DNA of 64,000 bases from Zopfochytrium polystomum (Eukaryota; Chytridiomycota; Chytridiomycetes; Chytridiales; Chytridiaceae): contig JAIVFJ010000012.1 in the NCBI GenBank assembly GCA_025765615.1, positions 434,001 to 498,000 of the forward strand, read 5' to 3'. Positions 1-12,012 of the stretch are shown in pieces; positions within the stretch are counted from its first letter, which is position 1; each line of letters opens with the position of its first letter. The notes under the pieces are model-generated. The model was not told the DNA's origin, made no database searches, and saw only the letters and a program-made list of their open reading frames with translations. The position numbers were made by a program, and so were the translations under genes.

Positions 1-66
1 TATTGATTTTTCCATTACTGTTTTCCATTACTTGAAATAATCACAGCCAGCCTTGGATAGACACGT

Positions 67-972
67 TCATCGCACGTCTGTATCGGTGGTGGGGGAGTTG
101 TCAATCTCAAACGGGGCCGAAAAAGAGCCTCACACTTCGCCATGAACTTTCGGTGGAAGTCCGACCTGACCAAATCGTTAATGAACCGCTTTTGGACTTT
201 CCCGTCCTGGCCCCGCCCCTGGTTTTTGAAAACAACGTCATCGTCCCATCTCCGCTTTACTGAGAAGTCTCTCGCAGCGAGGGCAGTCGAACCGCCAACA
301 CTCATCAGTGGATTTCCAGCCAACATTGCTTCTTCTCTGGCGCGCTCTTCGAGCTCTCGTCGCTCCCTCTCTTCTCTCTCTTTCTCTTCTGCACGTTCCC
401 TTTTGATCTTCTCCAGCTCTCGCAAAAGCTCCGCCGTGTCGTCCGCATCTTCATCGCTCTCGCTGTCGTCTGATCCACTTTCGCGATCCGAGTCATTGTC
501 TTCGGCAACATCGTCATCCTTGTCCAGATTTGCCTCTGCTATGAGCCGTCGCTTACTGGTGGTTTCCTCATCTTGGAGCAAGAATGAGCATGTGGTGGGG
601 ACAGCATCAAGCTGCAATTACCTAACTCAGCGATCGTCAGCGGCCGCTTAACTGTCCCAGAACTTTTGACCTGATGCTCCAATTCAGCCTGGAGCAACTT
701 TGCCTTTAGGGCGTTCCTGTCGTTGACTTCGTTGGGGGCGTTCTGTCCTTGTTGGCTGTCCTGCGTTAGCGTTATTGGACTGTACGCGGCAACCCACCGT
801 TGTTTTAACACAGTGTGGTGATTAAGATCTTTGCTGCTTGTTTGAAATAATGGGGCTTTTCCTGTGTCTCTTAGGCTACCGCCTCCGACGGCCGGTAACC
901 AAGTTGGTCTGGGAGAAAAAGTGTGAGAATGAGTGGTCCAGGATGCTGAGTTCACCTTGCTGCGGAGGTCAT
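67..972 (-). CDS. CWC15: Cwc15/Cwf15-family spliceosome protein
   Basis: Nineteen-complex (Prp19-associated) splicing factor that acts in the nucleus. Four exons give 250 aa: 972-956, 908-622, 571-134 and 77-67. All three introns (47, 50 and 56 nt) are GT-AG. The start is conserved: MTSAA, then an Arg codon split by intron 1, then PTW. The middle holds the family motif IAEANLDKDDD, followed by an acidic stretch and a long charged helix (LLRELEKIKRERAEE). The C-terminus carries the family signature KRRWDDDVVFKN and KRFINDLVRSDFHRKFMAK. The last intron separates the final six-codon tail, so splicing yields the expected -KYVR end, while unspliced sequence would read on into unrelated residues. 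The gene diverges from ATP1. Family and exon structure are secure; no lesions are visible. Confidence 0.93.
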
Positions 973-1107
973 GTTGTTTGTCTGGGCCTTCGGTTGGTTC
1001 AACAATTGCTGAACCTTGGAACAGGGGGGAAAAACGGAGGGGAGAAAACGGAGAAAGTGCACGAGGAAGAGGAAGGAAGGAAAATTCAGCTCGACCTTAC
1101 CACAACC
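973..1107. promoter_or_regulatory. shared divergent promoter of CWC15 and ATP1
   Basis: Only 135 bp separate the two start codons, so both promoters must lie here or in the first exons. The spacer is purine-rich on the plus strand (GGGGGGAAAAACGGAGGGG-like, then GAAGAGGAAGGAAGG). No clear TATA box was seen. The assignment is positional. Confidence 0.5.
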
Positions 1108-3348
1108 ATGATGCGCCCATCGACCCTTCGCGCCCTGGCGATGGTGAGTGATGGGCTTGCTCCAATAGGTTGCCAATTCCCTGGACGAAGCCTTCTGTTA
1201 TCGGAAGGTTGCTCCATTCCCTTGGCAATCCCTTCCTCTCGTGAGGATCGGATACATGGCGCGGAAAGAAAACGCGCTGTGTGCCTGTTGAGATCGTGTT
1301 CTCCTGTCGCTTCAGCCCTGTTCGAGATCGGGAAACAGCTCACTCGCAAATGTTCATCTCGTTCTCGGCGACACTTATTTTGTGTTCTGATCTCTATCAC
1401 GGTTAAATGCCCTATTCTATTTAGACGTTGCGGGCAAACCGCTCGGCTGCCTTGAGCATTGCTCGCTCCGTGAACCCGCGTTTGTTTTCCACCACGCGGA
1501 TGGCGCTTGCTGCGAAGCCTGGCACCGCGGAAGTTTCGTCGATCTTGGAGGAACGTATCTTGGGCTCTAGCTCCAACTTCGATATTCAGGAGACTGGCCG
1601 TGTCCTGTCCATCGGTGACGGTATTGCCCGTATCTATGGACTTAAAAACGTCCAGGCCGAAGAGATGGTTGAATTCTCGTCTGGTTTGAAGGTAAACAAT
1701 TCGGCTTCTCTGTTTTACGCGTGCTTTGCTGAGCCATTTCTCCCAGGGCATGGCGCTTAACTTGGAGCCGGACAACGTCGGTGTTGTCGTCTTCGGAAAC
1801 GATCGTCTCATCAAAGAGGGTGACATCGTGAAACGAACCGGTGCTATCGTCGATGTCCCAGTTGGCCCTGGTCTGTTGGGCCGTGTGGTTGATGGTCTGG
1901 GGAACCCCATCGATGGAAAGGTTCGAACTTTGCCTCCAGTGGGCTGTCTCTGAAATTTCCTTTATCAGGGTCCCATCACGGACTTCACGCGCAAGCGTGT
2001 TCAAGTCAAGGCGCCCGGCATTATTCCCCGCCAATCTGTTAATGAGCCCATGCAAACTGGCATCAAGTGTATCGACTCAATGGTTCCGATTGGACGTGGA
2101 CAGCGTGAGCTCATTATTGGCGATCGTCAAACTGGAAAAACAGCTGTCGCTCTTGACACCATTCTCAACCAAAAGAAGTGGAACTCGGGCACTGACGAAT
2201 GTGAGTGATTATCGAATGGCAGCACCATAGAATGACGGAATATGTTTTTTCAGCCAAGAAGCTTTACTGTGTGTACGTTGCCATTGGTCAGAAGCGCTCC
2301 ACTGTCGCGCAATTTGTCAAAACTTTGGAAGAGAACGGTACTTCAAAAATGGTTTTTGAGAAGTTTTGACACAATTGCAAGATGCCCTCAAGTACTCGAT
2401 CGTCGTTGCCGCCACGGCCTCTGACGCTGCACCGTTGCAGTACCTTGCTCCTTACACAGGAGCTGTGATGGGCGAATACTTCCGTGACAACGGCAAGCAC
2501 TCTTTGATTATCTACGATGACTTGTCGAAACAGGCCGTCGCGTACCGTCAGATGTCCCTTCTGCTCCGTCGTCCTCCTGGCCGTGAAGCGTACCCGGGTG
2601 ATGTTTTCTACCTTCACTCTCGTCTCCTTGAACGTGCCGCCAAGATGAACAAAGATCTTGGAGGTGGTTCCATGACGGCCCTTCCTGTCATCGAAACCCA
2701 GGGTGGCGATGTCTCGGCTTACATTCCCACCAACGTCATTTCTATTACGGACGGTCAGATTTTCCTGGAGGCGGAGCTCTTCTTCAAAGGTGGGTAAAGA
2801 TAGTATTCGCTTGATCATTAACCTATATCTTCTGCCAGGTGTCCGCCCTGCTATTAACGTCGGTCTTTCCGTGTCTCGAGTCGGTTCAGCCGCCCAGGTT
2901 AAAGCGATGAAACAGGTGGCTGGATCCCTCAAGCTTTTCCTTGCTCAGGTTTGTACCGTCGCGATCAAAACTCTGTAGAAGGAATCATTTAATGCCCATT
3001 CAGTACCGTGAAGTCGCCGCCTTCGCCCAATTCGGTTCCGATCTTGACGCATCAACTCAGTTCATGCTGAACCGTGGGGTGCGTCTCACGGAACTTCTCA
3101 AGCAGGCTCAGTACAAGCCTATGGCCGTCGAGCACATGGTTGTCATCATCTACTCCGGTGTCAACGGGTTCTTGGACAAGATTCCTGTGAATCAGATTAC
3201 TGCGTTCGAGGCTGCCTTGGTTCCTTACGTTCAGGCAAATGCCCCGGACGTGTTCGAGGCCATCAAGAAGGAGCTTGTTATCAGCCCTGAGACCGATAAG
3301 AAGATCAAGGCCGTGCTTGGTGACTTCATCAAGTCATTCGCTGCGTAA
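1108..3348 (+). CDS. ATP1: mitochondrial F1-ATP synthase alpha subunit
   Basis: Non-catalytic nucleotide-binding alpha subunit of F1 in the mitochondrial matrix. Eight exons: 1108-1143, 1425-1691, 1747-1920, 1969-2200, 2254-2337, 2382-2789, 2839-2948 and 3004-3348. Phases are consistent throughout and give 551 aa. The Arg/Ser-rich N-terminus ([12 protein letters not shown], then [14 protein letters not shown]) is a typical matrix-targeting presequence. The first intron (281 nt) sits inside it and the other six are 44-55 nt. Key motifs are the P-loop GDRQTGKT in exon 4, [12 protein letters not shown] in exon 5, [15 protein letters not shown] in exon 6 and [18 protein letters not shown] in exon 7. 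Length and order match fungal ATP1. No lesions are seen. Confidence 0.97.
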
Positions 3349-4923
3349 TTTGGGCATTGCCTGTCCACGGATGATTCTGTTCATGTCTGCTTTTCCCAGG
3401 ATTTTTTAAATCAAAGAGGGAAGTAAACTCTTTATTGCAATGTTCCAGAGTCCTCTCTTCGGTTTTGTAACGGCGACCATGATTTGCTCCGGTTCCACCA
3501 TTGTTCGTGCAATTCTGCTGTTCTCCCGCCTTGCAGTTCGTCCTTTAGATCGAGATTATGTTGTGTGTATTTGTCCTTGGATACCGCGAAGGCGAGTCAG
3601 TGTTATCAATTGTCTGCAAAAGCCCAACCAGCCGCTCATCCTCGCAACGTCACGCTTTGTGAGACAACTACTGTATAAGCCACACATACAGTAATTGCCA
3701 CTGTTGGACGCATGGTCTGTCCTTGACAGCCATCGCGATTCTTCAGCCTGCTCAACAATCACCGGCGCTCTAATCGCCGGCTGCTGCTGTCGATCATACG
3801 AACTATTAAGCTGGTAAAAGTCTGACACCACTACGCAAGACCACATGAAAGTTCCCTACATCTGTGGAGGTCTTACTGATCCCCAGGGACGTCACATCAT
3901 TGGTGGGCGCTGTAAGGAATGGTTGGAGGCTGTGACTGAAGTTCAGACTGCAGTAAACTGAAAGCTGCCAGCAAAGGGCTCATAGACATGGTGATTTTGG
4001 TCTGAAAATGATGTTTGTGAAAATTGAGATGAGTGCTGCTGATTATCTCTCCAGTGAAGAGATGGCACTGCTTGGCCAACTGAAGTAATACTAATGAATC
4101 GGGTGTTCAATTTTTGTCTGTTGGTTGGAGTGAAAATATAGATTAAGATGGGGTTAGCAGGAGTTTGAAATAGTTATTATTATCTATGAGTTAAATGGAG
4201 CTTCATAGTTTGATAATCAGTTGCCTGAATTCTTCAAGTGTTCCGGTGCTGAGTGGGGAAATATTGTAATTAACAGAGCAAAGGACTTTGCCTGATGTGA
4301 GACTACACCGAGGTCTCAGTGATAAAGTCTAGGATTTTATTCGCAAAAACAAGCGTACCTGTCATAAAACCGCAAGGATCGGGACCCCTATTATTGCTCC
4401 CAGTTCTTTAGTTTCCAAGGCGTTATCAAAGTGTATTTGCGGCTAACCCGTCTTTATTATTGGGTCTGCTTTTACTACTTTTGTCTTAACAGTTTCCGTT
4501 GCACCAGGGTTTTCTCAACATATTTTCTTTTTCGGTGACTAAAGGAGACTGCCTGACTGCCTAGGGATGGGGTGCCTGACAGGCCGTACCCCAAGCCCGC
4601 CTAATTTATTATTTATTTTTGGCACTTGTACATACATGCATAGGGTTGGGGGGGACTTAGAGCATTTGTGGTGGATGCTCCAAGTCAGGGGGGTTGACTT
4701 GTCAATTTTCTCTCTCTCTGTTTTTGGGCCATTTCTCTTTTTCCTTTTTTCTTCAATCTGATTTCTGTCCATTGGCACCAATACAGAGTCCCTTCAAATC
4801 CATCTGGCTCGCAAGGTGAGGGTAGTGAGAGATGGTACACACCCAGGTGTGTACATGGTCCCTTCGTGGGGCTCCTCTTAAGGGGCTGTGGGTGGGGAAT
4901 GCAGCTGGCCCCACCAGCGACTG
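3349..4923. other. intergenic, no gene recognised
   Basis: About 1.6 kb without a credible reading frame. It starts with the 3' flank of ATP1. The part after 4550 has a different texture (G-runs, CT tracts) and is probably decayed repeat DNA, but no family was recognised. Confidence 0.5.
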
Positions 4924-5514
4924 TGTGACATTGCCGGCTCTGTGTTGGAGTGAGGATCCCTGGCGCTTGCCCGCCGCGATGACGGTGGTGGTGGTGGTGA
5001 CGACGACGGCGTCGTTGTCCCCAACCTTCCCGTCCCTGCGAGGGTGTTGGTGGCTGCGCCCGGTGCAGCCCCCGACACCTGAGAGTTCGATCTACAAGCG
5101 CCTGCCTCGGTCCTATTGCTGTGAGGGTGAGATGTGTGAGTACGAGTGCGATGCGATAAAGCCCGTTGGTCGAGTGATCGTGCTGACGCAGCCCGGCGGG
5201 GTGCGTGTACGATTGCAAGTGTTTCCGCGTGCGAGTTCCCTGCTGGCGACCTTCCGACCCCTACATAGTCGACTCCCTTCTCTCTCTCCCCCCCGTCGCT
5301 GGCGACGACGAGGGCTCCCGCAGCACTGTCCGCGACGAGGGGCGCTAGGTCGCGCCCTGTCCGTCCTGTCGCTATTAACCGCTCCTGTTGTATTTGAGAT
5401 TAGGTTCCTGAGATAAAAACCCCTGCTTCCCTCTTCTCTCTCTTTATTCTGCAGTTGTGTTGCGCCCTCGGGAGTGCCCTTCCGTTTCCCCTCGCATCGG
5501 CCCGCAGCCACGCA
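4924..5514 (+). repeat. possible degenerate LTR
   Basis: GC-rich block beginning TGTGACATTG and ending CCACGCA, so TG...CA bounded. A TATA-like GATAAAAACC lies near 5413. A TTGGTGCTCC stretch about 7 bp past the end could be a tRNA-type primer-binding site. No second copy, target duplication or coding domain was found, so this is only a suggestion. Confidence 0.25.
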
Positions 5515-7612
5515 AGTAATTGGTGCTCCAGCACTGATCCTTCAGAGGATTGTCCCTCTGAATGTTCATTCTTTGTGTTTGAGACCCCTGTTAGACAGAT
5601 CAGTAGGGATACTTTGTGGACTAGGCAAGTAGTAGGGTTGAAACACCCCCTAGACAACAGCCCAATAAAGTTAGTTTTAGCCTATTATTTGCTTTCCCTC
5701 ACTCTAGGACCCAGATCCCAGGGTCAAAGGAGTGAGTATAGTCTCACAGGGGGGGGCTTCCGGGTTTAAACTGCGCCTGTAAAGCGGTGGGCGCGTTTAA
5801 GCAACGAATTTTGGACGTATTTTCATGTTCGCGAACGAAAATCGTCGAAAACGATTGTCGACGACGACAAAGCCAGGTGGCACCCAACCACCGAGACAAG
5901 GTCTCGATTTTGACGTTACCACTTAGTAACTCGACCCGAAAACTCAACATATTCAACGCGTGGATAGCGCGTTTGAAAGCTATGCCAATTCCGCGTATGG
6001 ATCTGCAAAAGTTAGCAGCTTTTAATTAGTAAAAGAAAATTATAAAAAATCGCAAAGTTAATGCGCGTTCAGAGGGAATCGATGCCCCAACATCGCAACT
6101 CCGGAGAAACTAGCTAGAGACCTTCGTGATAGTGCATTGGAAAGCCCTCGCTGAGCGCTGTTGAACGACATAGTTACGCTTTTGCTACATGCAATATCCA
6201 CGGAGTTAGGTCCGGAAACCGACTTTTTGTAGAGGCCTTCGGCGGACCTGCCGTACCCCTACGCTTGTAGAGCTTGCTTTCAGCATCACGAATATATATT
6301 TTTCATTCGAAGTTAATATGTAGAATCAGGTGTTACAGCCGGATTTCGATCCGCTACCTTGCCGACAATGCCAATAAGCTAACTTTCGCTAGGAAGCGTA
6401 TCCCTCTCTGGCAGTAGGCTTAAAAGATACCTTCTGTAGGCCTTTCACTCACGAGAAGCGAGGAGCTGCTGGTTAATTGTAGAAAACCCTGGTGTTCCTC
6501 TAAAATGCGTTCTTAACCAAATTCGTTTTCCAACCTCTCAATTACAAAGAATTTCCGAAACCTCGTGAATACTGGATTGGAAAAGATGCTCTAAGCCGTT
6601 CTCTTACTATTCATGATCGAGAAACTGCATGCTTGTTATGCAGAATGCACCAGATTTCGAAAAATGCAGTTTTCTTAATTAAACTGTATGTTTCCGATAA
6701 AATTTGCGGAAATACCCTAAACCTCACGCTCCTCAGTGCTAAAAAGGTTAACAGTACCTTGCTCTTGCTATAGGAAAGGTTTTAGAGCAAGCTACGCTCG
6801 CGAACCATCTGTAACAAGCAAATTTACACTCCGCGCTATATAAAGCCGAGTTGCAAGGACACCCAACCTAACCCTCGAGAATAACACGCAAATTTAGTAA
6901 TTCCCCCTGCAGAAAGAGTTGAAAGCAACTCTTCTCTTGTGTTTTACGCTGCTGAACTGGCCAGAAACGCGTAACCTGGGGTGTACCACCTCGCGGTACT
7001 CGACCCCTAAGTAAACCCTGCTCTGACCTACCACTAACCACACGGAGGTGAGGGAACGCTCATTTTGAGCTGAAAAGTTGAAGAACTCTTAGTTCTACTC
7101 GATTACTTGGTCCCTGTGTACCAGGATAATTTTTCTCCAAACAAAGTTAAGAAAAATAGGTTGTGCGCTTTGGTGCGAAAAATCTTTGTCCCTGTGTAAC
7201 TCCGCTGTTACAAGCGGAATGAAGATGAAACTTAATAAATAGTTTTATCACAACAATATCTAGGCGCTCGCAAAACAGCGAGTCGCCTCGTTTCCCCCTA
7301 TCCCGAGATAGCATTTTTCGCTTGGCACTCCACGAGATTTTGGAAAATCGATGATTCTCCAACACGAGCAGATAGAACTCGCCAAGCTCTATCTGCCTAT
7401 GGATGTTCATAATTTTCGGATTATTTTCCAACTACTTGTTCTAATAGCGACTGTCACCACTATGTGGGGCGTGGCAGGGACAAGCTTCATTGACTCGCTT
7501 GAAAAATCTTACAATATAAATTTGTAAAAGAAGAAGAAAAAAAAAAGAAAGAAAGAAAAGTTTTTCACAACAGACACCCTTCCGTCTGCACCCGTTCCCG
7601 GCTCCACTCTCG
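5515..7612. other. unassigned stretch upstream of the 7.6 kb gene
   Basis: About 2.1 kb without a convincing coding region. A TATA-like CTATATAAAG occurs near 6835 and the last 100 bp are A/G-rich. It may be the leader or promoter region of the unknown two-gene unit that follows. Confidence 0.4.
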
Positions 7613-7773
7613 ATGACGAAGAACAAAGGCAAACAGCCTGCTGCTGGCGCCCAAGGGCCCCAGGGGGGGCAGATCTCCGGGTTAGTTTTCACTGGATCCC
7701 GCCTGCATCACCACTTGCTTAATGCATGATGAAATCCCACCCAGGACTGGAGGGACTTGGTGTGTGTGGGGAT

Positions 7774-7808
<35 letters not shown>

Positions 7809-10172
7809 AGTGATGATGGAAAAGGGAGAGGAGTGAGAGGATGGAGAGAGGAGAGAGGAGTGAGTGGGCAGAGATGGAAGAGAGAGCAAATGGAGGAAGA
7901 GAGATTGGCTTGTTTTGCACTGGATTCTGTTAAAGCAGCAAGGAGGGGATTGGATTCCTTGTTTGATCTCTGTGAGAGGTTGCTGCTTTTATACTCCTGC
8001 AGGTTGGAGCCATCAGAAAACAGAGAGAGCAGTGGGTTGCACAGGGCAGGACACAGAAATGAGATAAAACAGGCTGAGCACAAACCCCCATCCTGGGCTG
8101 AGTACCAGCCAGGGCTGAGTACCACCTTGGGCTGAGCACTTTGTCTGGGCTGAGTACCACCAGGAACCAATTTACAGCTTGTTTGAGAAACAGTTGCTTG
8201 TAAATTGGTTTGGTTGTTTCCAAATCAGGAAGCTTGTTTGGGAAACAAGCCGCTTTTTTCCTTGTTTTTAGAAATCCAATGATTGGTGCAATCTCTGGTG
8301 AGCTCAGTTTTTATCTCACTTTTAGAAATGCAGTGATTGGTGCAATCCCTGATTCCTAAATGCCTGTTGCATTGCTCAGATTGCACAGCACAGCAGGAAA
8401 GCTGGAATTCCAGATCAGGAAGCGGAATTCCGGTGCAGAGAGAGGAATTCCAGATCAGGAAGCGGAATTCCGATGCAGAGTGCGGAATTCCGATGCAGAG
8501 AGCGGAATTCCGGAGCATTGGGCAGTGGTACACTGCTTCTGCATGCTTGCTGTGCTGTGTTACATGTGCAGAGTGCGTAGTTTGAGCGTTTTTGTGCATG
8601 TTCTAATTGCATTGTTCCTACCAGTAGGATGAACAAAGCTAGAACAACAGCCGCCTTTGCCTATCTCTTTTTATTGAGAACAGATTAGCCCTTCCGAGCG
8701 CCCCATTCAAGTATTGAATCTACTGAGCCCTTCAAACACCCCATCCAATGTGATTGGATGGAGTTCTCAAAGGGATCATCAGTAACGGGCGTAGTGTACC
8801 CCGTGGGTCGAATCTCAACAATGCATCCGCTTTAGGAACTGCTCTTTCCTATCGACTCCCTGAGACCAATGGCACCCTGTCAGGCTCTGTGATCGCGGCT
8901 GCTTCCCTGACTGCTCCCACCACGGCTCCCCAACTGACTGCTGAAAACGTGTCACCCACCTCCGCTTTTGCAACAGCTGGGACCCTGACGTGTCAGTCGA
9001 CCGCTCCTGAGGGGCACAGCACTACAGTTGTACCGACTATCCCTCCAGCTCGCGGACCACGCGCCCGAGGTGCTCCCCCCGTTTCGTTTATGGGAGCGAA
9101 CCTCGCTGTTGCGCCCGTTCGATTTACGCGTGCCGAAGTTCGTCAACAGCTCCAACAACGAGGTGCTGTTGCAAACAACCGTGCTGTTAACCAGCAGTAC
9201 TACAGCCTTCAGCAGCGTGCTGCCGAATACGCCCGTGTAGCAACGGAGATGAGAGTTCATCGCGACCTGGAACGCGAGGAGCAACGCTAACGCGCCCGAC
9301 GCGCCTCTGCTCGTGCAGCTGCGTGCCGCGCTGGTGCCTGTAACGCGGCTGCCTGTCAAGTCGCAACTCCTGCTGCTACCCCTGCTCCAGTCGTGCCTGT
9401 CGCAGCGGCTCCGACCTCTGTCGTCCCTGCTGCCGTCCCGACAGCAGTGAATGCCCCTGGCACCACTCCCATGGATGTTGACCACGGTGCCACTCCCGTC
9501 GCTGAGATTTCTCCCAATCGAGTCATTACTGGTGACCTTGAACGCGTCGTAGTACAAACGGCAACCGTACCACCCTGTCCTGGACTAGCCGCTATCTCCC
9601 ATCCAATTGCAGATGGATTTACCCAGCTTAACACCAAGCTGCAGGGAATCGAGGAATTCAAAGCTCTTGCCCGACAAGCTCCTGCTACAACGGAAGTGTT
9701 TGCGCGCACCTTTACGCCAGCCCCCACGCCAGCTTCCTTGACACCAGCTGATCTGGACACCGTCATGGTCGGTACGCCTGCCAGGCCTGTCAACATTCTT
9801 GCAGAAGTGGCCCAGCTCAATGACATGCAGTGGGCCCGTTTCTTCAACGACATGGGCACCCCAACCCCTGAGGAAATTGCTCTCTCCTCAGTATACTCCG
9901 TGCCTGGAAACAATGCGCTTGTCAACGCGCTCAGCGACATCTTCGAAGGATCCGCCAGCAGCCCTGTCACTCCAACTGCTCTTGCTGCTGCTGCCGCCGC
10001 TGCCGCTGCAGCTACGGTGTCGGTGCCTGTCCCTGTCAGTGCACTGCCTGCCAATACTACTGAGGATATTAGTAACACTGACAAGGATATGCTTGAGAGT
10101 GCTATCATTCTTGCTGAGCGTTTTGGAAGTAGGCCTGTTAGCCGCTCTTCTTCCCCGCATGCTGAACCCTGA
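7613..10172 (+). pseudogene. unknown Ala/Pro/Thr-rich protein, split by a solo LTR
   Basis: The ATG at 7613 opens a frame (MTKNKGKQPAAGAQG...) that reads to 7726, where a copia solo LTR is inserted. Skipping the LTR and one target duplication, the same frame resumes at 8826 (SALGTALSYRLPE) and runs to 9290. A single TAA at 9288-9290, in a context suggesting a former CAA, interrupts it. The frame then stays open to TGA at 10170-10172, about 486 codons in all. The protein is low in complexity, with a charged Gln/Arg/Glu-rich stretch before the stop and a polyalanine run near 9985-10015. No domain was recognised. An AATAAA-like signal (AAATAAAAC) lies near 10225. It forms a unit with the 10430 gene; a mobile element or viral structural gene is possible but unproven. 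Confidence 0.6.
7727..8820 (-). mobile_element. copia family B solo LTR
   Basis: On the minus strand it starts TGTTGAGATTCG and ends GGGATTTCATCA. It is flanked by the perfect 5 bp target duplication ATGCA (7722-7726 and 8821-8825). It is the same LTR as those of element B (1224-1240 bp) but shorter, because the GGGCTGAGTACC-type minisatellite has fewer units. It also holds an (AG)n tract near 7778-7807 and GGAATTCC-containing tandem units near 8405-8515. It interrupts a reading frame in phase. Confidence 0.93.
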
Positions 10173-10429
10173 GTTGTTTTCACGCGTTTTTCTGTTTTGT
10201 TGGCCTAGAAGCTGCACAAATAGAAATAAAACTTGTTTTTCTTGTTTCAACTAATCCTGGACCTATGCCCATTTTTCGTTAACAAAGTTGAAAAACTTTG
10301 GTTGTGCTGCCAACCAGTGGCATCAAAAAAGTATAAAGGGAGGGCCCTCCTGGGTTCCCCCCTCCCCTTTTCCCCACTTGCCCATTCAACAAGTGTGTAT
10401 AGAAGTTCAAACTCCTAAGAAGCTACGCC

Positions 10430-11542
10430 ATGGCTGACCGCATACCTGACACCGAACACGATGCTGGTAGGCCTGCCTCTGCAGAAGCAGGTTCTGACAC
10501 ACGCCGTCGCACCATCGTCACACTGGGTGATGCTACTGTTGTCACTATTGCCGACGAGACCTTTCCTGACCGACCGGTAGGCAATGAGGTGGTGCACCAC
10601 TACGTATCATCACTAACTCTGGTATAAGGGTATTGTCATTGACGCTGATGGTGACGATGACGAGAGTGGCCTTCCACAGCGAGGGTTCTTCCAACTCAAG
10701 GCTCGAGTCTTTGTGTTCACCTGCCGCTCTGCTCTCACAGATGACATTAGTACAGACGGCCACTTTGCTCTCCTCAGCACTACTGGTGGTTATTGCCAAG
10801 CCATCCTACCTGAGTCTGAACTCGAGCAGTACATCGTCGGACAGCTGTCCATTGACCTCGACGAACTGATGCCTGCCAGCCTCGTTGCACATTCCCCTGA
10901 ATGGATTGATTGGCTTTTTGCCCACCTGCCCCGCGACTGGCCTGGCGCTCCTGTCCTTACATCCCCCGGCGAGACGGATACATTGGATATAACCACTGCC
11001 CTCAAAGACCTGGACGGCACATACACGATGTCTACCTTCATGCACCTCGGTATCCACATCAACTTTGAAACTGCTGTTGATGAGCTTTTCGAACCTATCC
11101 ACTTCTACCTTGAAGCCATCGACGCTGATGTTGTCTTCCTCCCCTGGGAAGGCAAGTTCATACGACCTGGTGTGGGTATCGTCACCCAAGGTTCGCCCTC
11201 AGAGCTCCGCCTGTATCGCTACTTCCGCGCGGTGTACCCCGATCTACCTGCTGTACCCCGGGTAACTGACAACTGGGCTACCCAGGTTGCTAGTATCCCC
11301 AGCTTTCGCACTGCAGCTGAACGGCCCTTCCCGATCCCCTCGCGCGTGGAACGATTCACAGTGCCTACTGAGAGTCGTCGCCTGCGAGTTTTGCCTGATC
11401 CTTCAGCTTTCGTCCACCCACGACCACGCGTACGCCTTTCGTCGATGTCCTCAGAGGTCCCCACCTCTGACGCCACTTCCCGCCCTCGGTCATCCCCTTT
11501 GGCCCGTTTTGATGCTGAGGCAGCCCGAACTGCAGCTGCCCG
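10430..11542 (+). pseudogene. second unknown gene of the 7.6-11.5 kb unit, truncated 3'
   Basis: A TATA-like TATAAAGG (10332) precedes the ATG at 10430. The first frame (MADRIPDTEHDAG...) reaches HHY near 10603. A frame change in 10604-10628 then leads into a long open frame (GIVIDADGDDDESG...) that runs to 11542, where an LTR cuts it. The frame change can be read as a 1 nt indel or as a 25 nt GT...CTAAC...AG segment. The protein is acidic in the middle and Arg/Pro/Ser-rich at the end. I do not recognise the family. It may be co-mobile with the preceding gene. Confidence 0.5.
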
Positions 11543-11589
11543 TGATGAAATCCCACCAAGGACTGGAGGGACTTGGTGTGTGTGGGGAT

Positions 11590-11622
<33 letters not shown>

Positions 11623-12012
11623 AGTGATGATGGAAAAGGGAGAGGAGTGAGAGGATGGAGAGAGGAGAGAGGAGTGAGTGGGCAGAGATGGAAGAGAGAG
11701 CAAATGGAGGAAGAGAGATTGGCTTGTTTTGCACTGGATTCTGTTAAAGCAGCAAGGAAGGGATTGGATTCCTTGTTTGATCTCTGTGAGAGGTTGCTGC
11801 TTTTATACTCCTGCAGGTTGGAGCCATCAGAAAACAGAGGGAGCAGTGGGCTGCACAGAGCAGGCCACAGAAATGAGATAAAACAGGCTGAGCACCAACC
11901 CCCATCCTGGGCTAAGTACCCATTCAGGGCTGAGTACCACCCAGGGCTGGGCATCACTCAGGGCTGAGTACCAGCCAGGGCTAAGTACCAGCCTGGGCTG
12001 TGCACCACCCAG
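11543..12012 (-). mobile_element. copia family B LTR fragment
   Basis: Matches the inner end of the family B LTR (plus strand starts TGATGAAATCCC), including the (AG)n tract and the start of the GGGCTGAG minisatellite. It stops abruptly where the LTR of element A begins, so A inserted into an older B-family LTR. Confidence 0.88.

Noticed and set aside
142..651. Plus-strand open frame over the CWC15 gene
   Set aside because: Ser-rich antisense shadow of the acidic and charged Cwc15 coding sequence.
6337..6400. tRNA-like A and B box pair on the minus strand
   Set aside because: TAGCTTATTGG and GGATCGAAATCC resemble the boxes, but they are only about 18 nt apart and the sequence does not fold as a cloverleaf.
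7833..8135. Repeated open frames rich in REEERGVSG in LTRs
   Set aside because: They come from the (AG)n tract and flanking U3 sequence and recur in every family B LTR.
8400..8515. CRISPR-like regular GGAATTCC units
   Set aside because: Short eukaryotic LTR minisatellite without unique spacers; no cas-like genes.
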